A model generated the notes under the pieces. That model was given only the letters and a program-made list of their open reading frames with translations, did not search any database and was not told the DNA's origin. Positions 46,813-59,269 of a DNA stretch of 64,000 nucleotides are shown piece after piece; positions within the stretch are counted from its first letter, which is position 1; every line of letters starts with the position of its first letter. The position numbers and the translations under genes are program-made. The stretch lies in NCBI GenBank assembly GCA_037976565.1, contig CP137679.1:13265207-13329206 (forward strand), read 5' to 3'. The stretch comes from Mesocentrotus franciscanus (taxonomy: Eukaryota; Echinodermata; Echinoidea; Camarodonta; Strongylocentrotidae).

Positions 46813-49800
46813 CAGTTTTTAACGCTTTTTCCATTCCCAATACAATACATCAAACCACTACCATGATTGCCCTCTTATCCAAAAATTGGCACATTCGTTA
46901 ATTATTCGTTATTTGAATGTGAACATGAAATATTTTAGCGGTTTTACGAAATCAGTAATTTGACAAGATATTAAAAAAACAAGGATGCCTATCTAATTGT
47001 GACTTTCTTATTCGTTGAGGTGTCGTAGTCAAGTGGATACACGCCGTCGTTTGTGTATGTTTTTCTTTTAATAACGTCATCAAGTTAGAGAATATGTTAT
47101 ACGCGGGTATAAAGTATTCGTCATAATCATTTATGGATGGTGGGTAATGCTAATTCAACTTTGATGAGTGGGCAATTTTGGTCCATATTTTTATACACTA
47201 CCTAATCTTTTGAACTCTTATCATTGCATCATTATTATTATTACCATCATTCTTCTTCTTCTTCTTACTATTCTTATTATTATTAATATTATAAATAATA
47301 TTATTATTATCACCATAACTATAGTAAATATTATCAATATTATTACAATTATTGTTATTCGGGTATTTTTGAGAACTGACCGATTTAGGAAAGAAAGCAG
47401 TACGAACGATAACTGAGAAAGATTATTATAATCTTTATAAATTATAACGTAATATTACTAAAGTGATTTCAAAGCTTGCAGTTCCAGTGCGTTTAGTTTG
47501 TATCTCTTTTGACTTCTACTATGCTGCGTATATACGAGTTTTACGATAACTGATTGGTTGATAGATTACTTGATTAAATTGCTTAACCATGCGATCCATA
47601 GTCCGGCGCATACTGCTTTCAATCGTATTTTGTAATCTTCACTTTTTAAAAATCTTTCATGATAATCTGATCTAACAATAAAACATGGCTAAAGAAGAGT
47701 GAACAACAAATAGTGATACACCGTCACAACGAGACATTGGTAAACATCTGTCTGGGATTTAAATCTGGTCAAACATACCGCAACATCTAGAGCGCGTGCT
47801 CAGATCATTACTTTAGGCAAACTAGTAGCCGGTCCTTATATCAAAAATTAAAATCGAAATTTGCAAACACTGGCTTCTCGATATTCCTGCAAGACGCGAG
47901 GCTAGCTAGTCTTTGCTAGTAGCTTGACGAAAAGTCAATTGTCATGGTAGATACATTTAGATTTCCACCTCACGTTCGCTCGGGTACACCTTCCATGGTG
48001 GTGACGGGATACGGTGTTGCGTGGTTGTGTTGAACTTGGCAAGGTAGACAAGTTCTGGTGAGTGTTTCATAGCCCATGGCAAATAAGTTTAATTGATTCG
48101 TTTTATGCTTAAACGCAGAGGCGTATGTGGCGCAGCGTCCGGAGAGTGTGCAGCATATTTGCCGAAGTGAACGCCACTCACACTCCCTCCCTCGCACTCC
48201 ACACAATACATCGAAAAGGCGCGCAAACCACTTGGCGGGCAGCAACGGGACATAGCCACGATAAATTGCTACTAAAGTGGTGTCATTTTAAATTCTCTGG
48301 AACTGTTAGTACCCAGTGCTCATAGGAGAAACTTTACCAGGAGTAATTTCTTGGAGTTTAACTACGCCTGTGAATAACACGAGTTACTAAACACATGTTG
48401 CAATTGTTAATCGTTTATTCTGACTGTCTGATACATCGAAAACTATATGAAGTTACACAGCACTCTTTAAAACGTGGATACCTGAGATATCATCCCTCCT
48501 CCTTCGAGGAAACCGGAATCAGCAATAGAAACTGTTGATCTTTCCCCCTATTCGTTCAAACGCCCAATCGCCCGAGTACTCTTTAGGAGACATATGATTG
48601 GATATATCTCATGATTTGGTTTGCCAGATGTTTCCTTATTTTACACCTGCTGCCCTGCCGATCTTCTGACATCGTTGACTGTTGCTAAACGCTGTATCTG
48701 TTTCATTATCTTCAACGGGTAAGTATCCAAATTATTTTGAACCAAAAATTTCCATGAAGATATGAAATAAGACGATGACATTACATTTAATGAATTAGCG
48801 GTTGGTGCATGAAACTTTATTGTCTGTGCAGTTGTATCTCTGTTGAAGCGTTCCCTGCTTACATTTCTTTATTCTTCAAAGGAGAAACAAAACATCATGA
48901 ACATTAAAACCTTAGCTTTAGATTTCTTTTCCAAGTACGACTTTGAAGTATGCACCCTGGGACAAAACATACATTTTCGTAATAGACCGGTTTAACATAA
49001 TGTACATCGATGTTGGGACCTAGGGACGAGTTATTTCATTAACCTGTAATTAATGAATAAAGTACATACTATACTTCGAATCCAGCCTGCATTCATTAAA
49101 TGTTGCTATGTCTGGTAAGTCTCGGGCAAGTTTTCAGGTCGTCAAGAACAACTTTGTTTAAAAAGTGTGCATAAAATTTGAAGTATATGTTAATGTTTTG
49201 GTTGTTTTTTTCTTTGTGGATGAGGCTGATCAAAGGTTAAAAAAAGAGCTTCGCTGTAATCAATCATTTTTAGTCAGAGAGAGATGCATGGGGCCCACGA
49301 TTTAAACAATTTCTTTCTTTACTCGCAGTCATCCTTCTTGATTTACGGTGCAATGTACGTTGCGCTAGTCTGCTGATGAACGCTCTCGGTAGCAAATGAG
49401 TGACCTTGACTCGAATCACCCTCGTCACGCCGATGTGCACCATCTCCTCTCTCATTACGAATATCATTTAATTAATTTACATCAGGGCGACAATCAATCA
49501 GATACCTGTATTGACCGCATCACCTCCCAAAAAATCTGCCTTTTTAAATATTTGTCTCGATGAAAAACTGATGAATATGATGATAGATCACGGGTTTTGA
49601 GATTAACGTTTATTGAGCATAACGTTATTTTATAATTAAGGTATGCTCGGGAAATGGGAATTACACCTTTCCATCCGACCTTTAATCACATAATGAGCAA
49701 TTTCTCAACGTAAACAGAGACATTGTATTGGGTGACACTAATAACAGTAGAATACTGATATGTGTATGTTATAATGCTTTCGTTGATTGTCGCTTTACAC

Positions 49801-49894
49801 AAGGTTAATGGTAATGGTTATTATCCAAGCCAGAGTAAATGACATGGAACATAGGATTAATCAGAAAGTGGAAGAAACGGAAGAAAGAAGGGTA
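46813..49894. other. Anonymous DNA with microsatellite and tRNA-like fragment
   Basis: At 47020-47050 GAGGTGTCGTAGTCAAGTGG is an isolated SINE head. An ATT/CTT/AAT-rich microsatellite spans about 47228-47365. Around 47970-48250 base composition is more GC-balanced, but the open frames there show no domain and no convincing splice pair. Confidence 0.4.
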
Positions 49895-50280
49895 GGATAA
49901 AGATAAAGAGAGAGGGAGAGAAAGATGAAAAGAGAGGGAGATAGAGAGAGAGAGAGAGAGGAGCTGGTGTGCGTGTGTGTGTGTGTGTGTGTGTGCGGGG
50001 ATGGGAGACAACAACATAAATGGAAGCTTCGCTGAATCACATATGACCATTAAAACAAAAGAATGAAGAAGGTCGAGGGAGGGAGGGAGGGAGATATGTA
50101 CATTTATAGAGAGAGAGACTCAATCCGACTGAGGGAAAGACAGAACTGGGAGGGAGGTGCATAGGGAAATGATTACAAATTACACAGGATAGAACAGTCA
50201 GAAAAGTAGAACGGAAAAAGAAAGGTGTATAAATTTACAAAAAAGAGGGAAAGAGAGAGAGAGAGAGTAAAAAGAGAGAC
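49895..50280. repeat. GA/TG-rich tracts
   Basis: GA runs (49908-49960), a TG run (49970-49995), a GGGA run (50076-50091) and further GA runs (50108-50119, 50247-50268), separated by ordinary sequence. Confidence 0.85.
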
Positions 50281-51119
50281 GTTTGGGTATGGTATGTAGA
50301 TAACAGAGCATTTCCATGATGTAATAGAGGCATACATACCCTTACAATGCCCCTTTGCAGTCTGTTTTTTTTTCTTCTCATCAATCAAAAGGAGTTACAT
50401 TCATTTATTCTCTAAAGATAGAACGCCATCCATCTCACTTTTCTTGATACAGACAGTAGAATATTCGGCGTCATGTCTTTTCATAAGAGATTGTTTTTTT
50501 TTCTTACTACAGTTTGTGTTTCCGGTATTGCGGAAACCTAGGACTGAAAAAATTAAAGTAATGGGAGCTGGAAATTGTATCGCATTAAACAATAAAGTAG
50601 GTTGACGTGGGTAAAAGGGGGATATTCAAAGGCTAGTCACACAAACCATATAAAGGGATTATAAGAATGAATTTGGCATATTATTGTGCAAAGAGAAATA
50701 TTGCGATTGAAAGTTCACATTGTAATGTATATACATTTAAAACAATACAGATTGAAAAGACTTACTATTTTACCATGTTTGAAAAGGTTTTAATGTGTAA
50801 ATAGATCACTCAGATGTTTTAAAGATATTTTCACTAATTATACTCTACCATTTTAAAATGCCATATTAAGACTATCACTATGTTGTTGATAGCCTCTTTA
50901 ACCCAGTAATAGTGTTTACCGGTGCTTTATCCAGCGGAATCATGTAAATTAAATTTCATCATCACTTGACCATACGGCAGCATGTTGCTAAAGGCGGTCG
51001 AGTACCCTCCATCGTGTACATGGTAATGAAAAAAATAAAGCACTGTTTATGGCTTTCGCTCCGTCAGTTTCATTCATGTCTAGATCGTGGGAGTATGTAC
51101 ATCGATAATGCGTCGTCAA
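50281..51119. other. AT-rich DNA, nothing recognised
   Basis: No exon, RNA gene or repeat recognised. Confidence 0.4.
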
Positions 51120-51146
51120 AATGTTGAGAATAAACACGGAGAGACA

Positions 51147-51203
<57 letters not shown>

Positions 51204-51395
51204 TAGAGAGTGGGAAGAGAGAGAGAGAGAGAGAGAGAGAAAAGAGGAAAGAGAGAGGGAGGAAAGTAAAGAGAGAGAAGGGGAGAGATAAAAGAGAAGG
51301 AGAGGAAGGGAAAGAAGAGAGAGAGAGAGAGAAGGGTGAGGGAGGGGGAAGAGGAGAGGAGGTAGTGAGAAGAGAGAGAGAGACAGGAAAACGGC
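51120..51395. repeat. Long GA-rich microsatellite
   Basis: The largest purine tract in the window: about 275 bp of GA with AAAG and GGA variants, nearly free of pyrimidines on the plus strand. Ser/Leu-rich minus-strand frames are artefacts. Confidence 0.92.
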
Positions 51396-53825
51396 CACCT
51401 GTAAAAGTGGGAAAGGGGGAAAGCAATAGAATGATGTGTGAGTATGTCATTGAACTAGGTCATAGATCATAGGTCATTCGTAGGTCATAGGTCAAACGAT
51501 TCGCAATTAAAATCCAACTGCAGAGCACATCGACATTAGGCACGTACCACTTTGGATAAATTAATATCCTCTAGATGATATTGATGTTGTTCACCCGACT
51601 TCCTAAAAGGCAGGTATAAACCTTTAGTCAAGGAAACCTACGGCTCAGAAATTGTGAAAGAAATTGTATGGAAACGGCAGGAATAGGTTGCTCATGTACG
51701 ACATACATGTAAGTTTTGATGATGTTTACTGTGAGGTTTTAGAATCATCAAAATGCTAAAAAAGTTGGCCCAATCTTGCTAATTATGTTTCTTAGCAGTC
51801 AGGTAAAATAACCACCACCATGAATTGTCACATGCACTGTACACAGACATGTGTATATGGGACTACACAAACATATTTCGTGAAAGTGTGGTCCGCAACC
51901 TTTAGCTTTACTTCTTTTATTTCCAATATGAGGGCATTTGAAGAACCATCCTTTTCAGGGGACATTTTTCTCTGATACTTTTCTACAATAAAATAACAAG
52001 CATGAAAAGACTGACAAATTATTTTTCATCATTCCAAGAAAACTCAACCTTCTCTGTAAGCAATCGGCAATCGAGGACCAATGTCTTATTCAACGAAAGG
52101 CCACCTGTACTTAGACTTAGATTTGAACCCCAGACCTCCAGTTCCCCAAATAACTGCTCTTTCAACAGAGTCACCAGGCTTTCTCGACCATATGTATATG
52201 ACATGCAAGAGGACATAGACCTTCAAACGCCATATCCAAAGTACGTCTTAACAAAAACCAATAAAAATCATTCGTCATTAAAAAGAAAGGATGAACGGGG
52301 AGTAAGGTCTCCATATCTGTGGGGCAGCATGCATGGTAGAGCGCATCATATCGGGCCTTGTGGCGCCTTCGTGAGCCAAACTCCGGATGCGTGTTTCAAA
52401 TATCCCTGTACACAAAGCCGCTGATCCCCTTAATGCTATGCATAATATACACCCCATGCCCGTGGGGCTTGCTGATTGGAGAGCTTGAAGAGGGGATAGA
52501 GAGGTAAACGCGTGCATCCTCTCAAAAAGTTTGATTCCGTATAGGGGTAATAGGATTCGCATGTTTAAGGTGGTGGGCGAAATGCCGGATCGTGACGGTT
52601 GTCCGTTCAGATCGATCTGTACTACCATGTGACGTTATTACGAAATAAGAAACACAAAGGTGCATCGATAAGCATCATGTCAAATTTGAGGACTGTGATG
52701 GATGTATTGGTTGGTCCAGGCTGTTCAGTATGATTTCAACGTAGCGTGGTAATCGTCTGATATAGGATGGCGATGTGGAAGGGCAGAGGGGAGGATCTAT
52801 AGTATAGAAGAGATCAGAGAAAGAGAACAATACAATACCATACAATACAATAAAGTCATTTATATAGCGCTCTTACAAACTAGCTGTTGTTTCACAGCGC
52901 TTTACATAAAAAAGAACAAGGGAGTTTAAGAACAAACAAGATAAATAAAGAGAGTGAAAAGAAATTTGGAGATAGGAGAGAGAGAGAGAGAGAGAGAAAT
53001 GTTATTGTGGAAAAAGAAGAGCATGATGTGTGTTAGCGAGAAAATGGACTGTAGGAAGAAAATGTCAAGTGCTTTTCTGCTACCAAACATGGAGGGAAAT
53101 ATAAAAAGATATTCGGCCCAGGGAAAAAGGTGCCCTTTGCAAAAGATATTCATCACTGTTAAACTGATGAACACATAACGGAGTATAGACATTCATTCTG
53201 ATGAATATCTAATAAAACTTAACAAACTTGAAATTAAATGAAACTCGGACATAGTTTCTTGGATCCAATGAACTCAATTATGATTCATTCCTTCGGTGGT
53301 TTTCAGGAACGGTTATTTATTAAGAAATACCAGATCTTAACTGACTCTAGACAGGTTTTTATTCAGAGAATATTTTGGAGAATAGATCTTGATAAATGGA
53401 AGATTTCGAAGCCCATGTGTTCCCAGTTATTTTGCCTGCATCGGGCGGCGAACAAAGGGATGCAGAGCATCTCGTCTACGAGAAATGCCTGTTCTGAACG
53501 GAAAATCTGGGATTTGTTTTGGGGATACAGCCATGTTTGCTCAAGACCCTAGAGTCATTGAAGATGTCCGCGTCTTGCAGTACCTCGGATTGGCGCCTAA
53601 ATCCTCACCTAGTTACATGGATGAAACTCGTCAATCTTCGAAAACAAATATCCCTTGCCAAAGACAAACGATGAAGAACGGATTCATTCACGGTTTTAGA
53701 ACCGACGTAGAGGACAAAATGGTAGCACGAACATCGTAGAAAAACGTGAAAAGTGTTCTCGATTGAAAACGAATAGAGAGACTTACACAGGAACTCTTTC
53801 GATGAGTTACCTTATTTAATTGCGT
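51396..53825. other. Anonymous DNA with SINE-like and LINE-tail remnants
   Basis: At about 52060-52205 a minus-strand tRNA-like head is visible (reversed B-box GATTTGAACCCC, upstream TCTTTCAACAGAGTCACCA). At 52822-52910 a minus-strand LINE/SINE tail reads ATTTATATAGCGCTCTTACA and CACAGCGCTTTACATAAA. A short GA run lies at 52976-52998. Overlapping frames at 53238-53739 have no recognisable domain. Confidence 0.45.
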
Positions 53826-54060
53826 GGAGGTGTAGTGGTATAGTGGTTTATTCACTTGACTCCCAATCCAAAGATTAATGGTTTGAATCCCACCCCGGTA
53901 CTTACGTCCTTTGGCAAGACAATATTCCACGTTTGCCACTCTTCGCCCGGGTGTAAATATGTACCTGACATTATGTTGGGGTAATAATAATTGCAGGGCA
54001 CTCAAGACCAACAGCATTGACGCTGATATGGCTTTCCCGGGTAAAACAAAGTATGTTATT
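53826..54060 (+). mobile_element. tRNA-derived SINE
   Basis: Head GGAGGTGTAGTGGTATAGTG, decayed B-box GGTTTGAATCCC, body GGCAAGACAATATTCCACGT, GCCCGGGTGTAAATATGTAC, ATAATAATTGCAGGGCACTC, ending GGGTAAAACAAAG. Same family as 13783. Confidence 0.85.
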
Positions 54061-54548
54061 TTTACCACTATTATTATCTTATTTAGAGTTTGACAAGAAT
54101 TATTATTCAAACCTTGGTTTAAGTATGCTTTGTAGAAAGGACGCTGTCCATGAAAACGGACCCGGCCAACTGTCTTCGTTTGTGGACGTCTGTGTGCTCT
54201 CTCCTCTTTGAGCAAGGTAGGCCTACCCCTCTAAGGACGGAACAACTGAACACGTTAAGCAAGCACCAAATGTATCTAATTTCAAGAGTCCATCCGATCT
54301 TTAGAGTTTCTAGCTTACGACAAAAGGAAACAGAGGAAAACGTCGCAAACATACAGCGAGAAAAGTCACGCTTTATCCCGCCAAAATCGAAATTACGGAC
54401 ACCCGACACCGGGGGGCCTTAAACCCACGTGTTTTCCTAACTTCAAAATCGACAAAACTTAAACCATGGACTGGAGTGGAAGGGGACAGGAATAAAAAAT
54501 AAAGAGGTAGAGGGAAAGTGAGTGAGTAAGAAAGCTCGCGCGAGAGAA

Positions 54549-54582
<34 letters not shown>

Positions 54583-55873
54583 GGAGAAAGAAAAGGGGAG
54601 GAGAGAAAATAAATGAAATGCACAACGACAGCAACATTTTAAATTTTAAAGTACTACGGTCATTGTGCAAGGAAATCAGCGTAAAGTCCCTTCGGAAAAC
54701 CCACTGGGAACGAGAGAGACATTTTCATGGGCGGTGTGTGCGCGTGTACATTCTTGTGTGCGTGGGTATCTTTTGTGTGTATCTATTGTATGTATGATGT
54801 AAAAGCGCTTTGCCCCCGCTAGGTAAGATGTCATGTACTTTTTGGTGAGGTCTGTGCAGACGTAGGAGAACTTGAAGGATTATATTACACTCGATATCCC
54901 CGTTTCCAAAATGGGTTGGCGACTTACATACCTATACTATCACACTCCTCTCCATCTTTGAATACCGATGTGTCGTTTTGATGACAATTCAAAAGGATTT
55001 ACTTTCCTTCAAACGTAACTCAATATCCCTTTTGTAAAATCTCTTTTAATAATTATTGTCCAAAATAACCTGTACATTGTTCACTTCAGGTTGCAATAAC
55101 GTCGTTAAAGAAAGCTTCAACTTTATGTGAAAAATGATAACAGGAATAAGTCTTTTTATAGGAGGTTCTTTTTTTGTAACCCAAGATTCATATCGACTGA
55201 AATATATATATCTCATGTGATATTGAGCATGATTGTTGCAAGGCTTTCCCTTATATATTTGAAATAAAAGTGATTGGAAACGAAATTTGATCGTCGCCAC
55301 ATTTGAGTTCAAAATCGATTAGTATTTTCTTAAATTGAATTTCTTTTGACCTGCTCCACTTTTCCTCCTTTCACATTTATTTTAAAATATTGCATTCTCT
55401 TTCAGAAAAAGTTTCTTTATTACTAAATCCGAGTTTATTTTCACCATTGTAGAAATCGAGACCCTTAAAATATCTGTTATTTCTTCTCAGCATTAATGTT
55501 ACCAAAGTAGGCTCCAAATTTGGAGTATCCGTTGGGCAAAGGACAAAGCCCGTTTTATTAATTTAGTGGACGAGCCATTTATAAATTACCAACTAATGGA
55601 AGTGTGGAATAACTTTGTAAAGGTAGCATACATACGGTGTACTTTTGATCAATTACTCATGACTTGGTTTGCTTAATTTTCCTTACTGCTAGTCGATGTT
55701 GACAGCACTTATGCTGTTTTTCCTTTTAGTGTAACATAGTTAATGTCCTCCTCTGAATGTAAAAAGAAAATTAAGAAAAAAAACGTCAAAAATAAACGTT
55801 GTCGCAAATAATTAGTGAGAAAACGTGCTTGATAGAAATGAAAAATCGGGTACACGTTTTCAAACTAGCAAAT
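54061..55873. other. Anonymous DNA with a GA run
   Basis: A GA microsatellite at 54540-54605. Open frames on both strands over 54119-54422 overlap each other and show no domain. Nothing else recognised. Confidence 0.4.
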
Positions 55874-56317
55874 TTTTGCTTAACCCCGGACTATAGGTGG
55901 GGTTAAAGGGGGGTCTTAAGCCCCACCTATAGTCCGGGGTTAAGCTTATTCCATTCTGTTCAGACACGATTTACCAAAGTGGGCTAGCCCCACCTATAGT
56001 ACGGGGTTAGCTTGCCCTGCAAAAAAACAGGGCTAACCCTGCAATTGTGGTGCTAACTCCGAAATTGCAGTGCCAAGCAAATGAATGAGAACAGAAACGA
56101 AAAAATAGTCCGGTACTAGCAATGGAGCGAATTAATGAATATTCATGCTATACAGCTAGTACGGGGTTAACGAATTGCAGTGAGAACAGCATGAATTTTC
56201 TTATTCCGGGATAGGCGCTTAGTACAGGACTAAAACAGCGTGTGTGAAAAGCCAAACAAAGTTAATCCAGGGTTAAGGAGAGTACGGGGCTAAGTAAAGT
56301 AAGGGGGGTTAAGCAAA
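55874..56317. mobile_element. ~444 bp MITE with TTTGCTTAACCCC ends and an internal perfect hairpin
   Basis: The left end TTTGCTTAACCCC (55875-55887) and right end GGGGTTAAGCAAA (56305-56317) are exact inverted repeats, flanked by CAAAT on both sides (55869-55873, 56318-56322), a possible 5 bp target duplication. The left end continues into 25 bp perfect inverted arms (55878-55902 and 55921-55945) around an 18-base loop. Short words such as AGTACGGGGTTA and GGGCTAA recur through the body. Confidence 0.82.
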
Positions 56318-56322
56318 CAAAT

Positions 56323-57853
56323 GTGAAAAGAGAAGTATCATATTTTACCCAGTTGGGCCTGTTTGTCCTTGGAAAAAAAATATCTGCATTTTAACAAGAA
56401 ATGTGTTAACATTTGTCTGTTTGATTTTGTCAACGTGTAGGGCATATTATCGTGTTGTGGATATAAATACTCATATCAAGCAATGTATGGTAATATAATG
56501 CTGTTAGTGTTCCGATATACAATATAATGTACACATTCAGAATGTAAAGATTGTTAACGATTGTGTGCAAAATTTATATTTCATGCAAAACAAAATGTCT
56601 AGTTTCATGGGGGACAATTTTGTTTGCCATCGGGATGGCACCATACAGCTCACATTCCTCTTCTTTTTGGCAACAGCTGCATATCACCTACCATGTAGAA
56701 TCCAAAACCTGAATAAATGAAAACGACTTTGCCAGTAACCATTTTTTTTTCTCGATCCCTAAAAACCTCTTAGAGACCCTGGTCTTTCCATACCTAAGTG
56801 CAGTCTCTCCCCATTTATCCTAAAACTCAGATGGACACAAATATCAAAAGACCCGTGGATGCAGAGAAGACAAATGGGGGAAACAAATCGATTCTTGGCT
56901 AAAAAGCCTGGAGCCAGATTGTTACACAAAGAATATCGTCAGGATTTGTAAGAGTTCACTCTTCGGCATGACTTGAATTCAATTCTTGGACTACTCCTGA
57001 AGACAGAGGATGTAATAAAGCCATTGCAAATGTTATAAATCTTTTGCAATGTTATAAAGGTATGGAGAGTGTTATGACTCTTTTGCGAATGTTAGAATCA
57101 TAATTTGAATGAATATGCAACATTCATTTTTCCGATACCAAGCGTAGGCGTTTTTTATTTTATTTTACGAGACCATTTAATCGTGGAACAAGCACATTGT
57201 ATAAATGTGTCATCACCATAGACATGGACAAGCCTTTTGGGTGTGCATGTGTAATTTGTGCGTGGTGATGGACAAAGCTTGTGATCATGATCATCTTTGC
57301 ACTTCACATGTATCTGCTTCTTGTAAATGAATCAAGCCAATTATACAATACAAAGAAATGTTGTGTGCAAAGTGTAACTAACTCAGTACATACTAGTGTT
57401 TCAAAACATGAATGAAAACTATGTGAAAACAAAACCACCAGGTCTAACGTGCCCCTTCTATATTCCAAAGACTATATAGCTTACAGTGAAAATGCTGTCC
57501 CCACGGAGGTCCCATCTATAGGAGGGGTACACTCATATTCATGTATGAATAGACGATGTTACAGAAATCCCTAGGCCTACGCCAAAATGAAAAAGAAACC
57601 GAACAAATCCCTGTTTTGGGAACATAGACGGCTGAGGATAGAGACAAATTCTCGAGGAATAGTGATAAAGCGCGTGAGAGAGAGAGAGAGAGAGAGAAAC
57701 GAAAAACGACCACCTGGGAAATTGGGAAAGGGGAAAGCAGTATAACGATGTGTACCTGGTGGGGTCTAGTCAGTACGTCAGCTGATTAGGTCAAATGTCA
57801 TTGGTCAAATGATTCGAGGTAGAAAAAGATGGGAAGAAATAGATGGATACAAG

Positions 57854-57901
<48 letters not shown>

Positions 57902-59090
57902 GTGGGGGAGTAAGAGCGGGAACTTGTGGGGAAAAAACCCAGAATTGTACATAATACGTTGCCAGAGCTGAAAAGGATATATTCAAAATAAATCAAGAGG
58001 ATGGTGGGACATGCACGCAAGCAGATTGAGAGAGAGAGAGACAGACAGAGAGACAGAGAGAGAGAGAGAGAGATAAATAAAAATAAACAGAGACAAATTT
58101 TACCATCAGGTGGAGCAGGGGGCAAAGGGGTATAGCAGTAATTATGTGAGGTCCACTTTAGCGCCGGAGACGGATGAAACATCGTCAACATGGTCAATGT
58201 TTTAAATCAAATATCAATTGACGAGTATCTATTCTGATAGTTATTGCGCGTGGTCTCTTGGTTATATACTGTGTCCAGTTAATCTCTTATCCCCCACATA
58301 TAATAACACGACCAAAAGAATGGGATGGAATTCAGCCCAATAGATTCACTATCCTTCATCCATTTTAAGGTCCTGACCCATATTCTGTCTCCTTCTAAAT
58401 GTTGGCCGAAAATGCGTGTACGTCGGAAAGTATTTACATCAAGACGACAAGCGAGCGCAGAAGAATATTGCTTTCGACATCAGACAGATATTACGAACTG
58501 AATATCAAGGGAATGTTTGCGCATTTTTCCGATCCATGAACGAGGAAGATTGCTTTTAGGAGATTTTTCATTTACAAGGTCGAAATCTTGGAAACCACAA
58601 ATTATGAGTGCCCTTGCAATAAGTAAAGAAAACAAAAGGACATAGGACAATGCGGGTTAACGTGGGGGGAGGACGAGGTACTTTTTCCCTCTAACGAGTC
58701 ATTATATGTATTCATGGAATCAGATCTCTCTCAGATCAGACTGATTGCTCGCAATGTTTCTGAATGTCTGCCAAAGCATCCATGTTCATCCAGCAATGTA
58801 AGGTCGAGGCCTACCCTATAGGGTATAGGAGGGACATTGTTGGATAATCACACATGAGCAAAGTTATCAAACCAACCTTACTGACAAATTTGAATTCCTT
58901 TCCTTTGCAGTATTATCATGCCTTTCATGAATAAGGGTTTGAAATATAACATGGTGGAAATTAAACAGAATCATTTTTGTTTTACAATATGGCAATGTCT
59001 TGTTCTATATTTTCAAACATTATTTGATTAGTCCTCAGATTTCAACTGTGAAAGAACATTACACTTAATGCTAAATATATTACTCATTGC
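56323..59090. other. Anonymous DNA with GA and TA/GA microsatellites
   Basis: GA runs at about 57677-57698, a TA then GA run at 57856-57898, and GA/CAGA runs at 58028-58074. No exon recognised. Confidence 0.4.
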
Positions 59091-59100
59091 GGATGTAGTA

Positions 59101-59269
59101 TCGAAAATAATATCGCTAGTGATATTCGTTGTCTCGCAATGTATGGTCAATACGGGATCTAAAAGATCACGACGTTTCGTGCGCCGCTGCAACACGTCGT
59201 GATCTTTTAGATCCCTTATTGACCATACATTGCAAGACAAACGAATATCACTAGCGATATTATTTTCGA
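59101..59269. repeat. Near-perfect 169 bp palindrome (hairpin element)
   Basis: The left arm 59101-59175 and right arm 59194-59269 are reverse complements except for about two substitutions and one single-base indel, with an 18-base loop. The inner stem is GATCTAAAAGATCACGACGT against ACGTCGTGATCTTTTAGATC. ACATTACACTT occurs on both sides (59056-59066 and 59271-59281). Confidence 0.9.

Noticed and set aside
51120..51450. Ser/Leu-rich minus-strand frames of 126-136 codons
   Set aside because: Pure product of a GA microsatellite.
53238..53739. Two overlapping plus-strand frames of 104 and 116 codons
   Set aside because: They overlap in different frames, lack domain motifs and have no supporting splice sites.
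54119..54422. Opposed frames on both strands
   Set aside because: Mutually exclusive, no domain, next to a SINE and a GA repeat.
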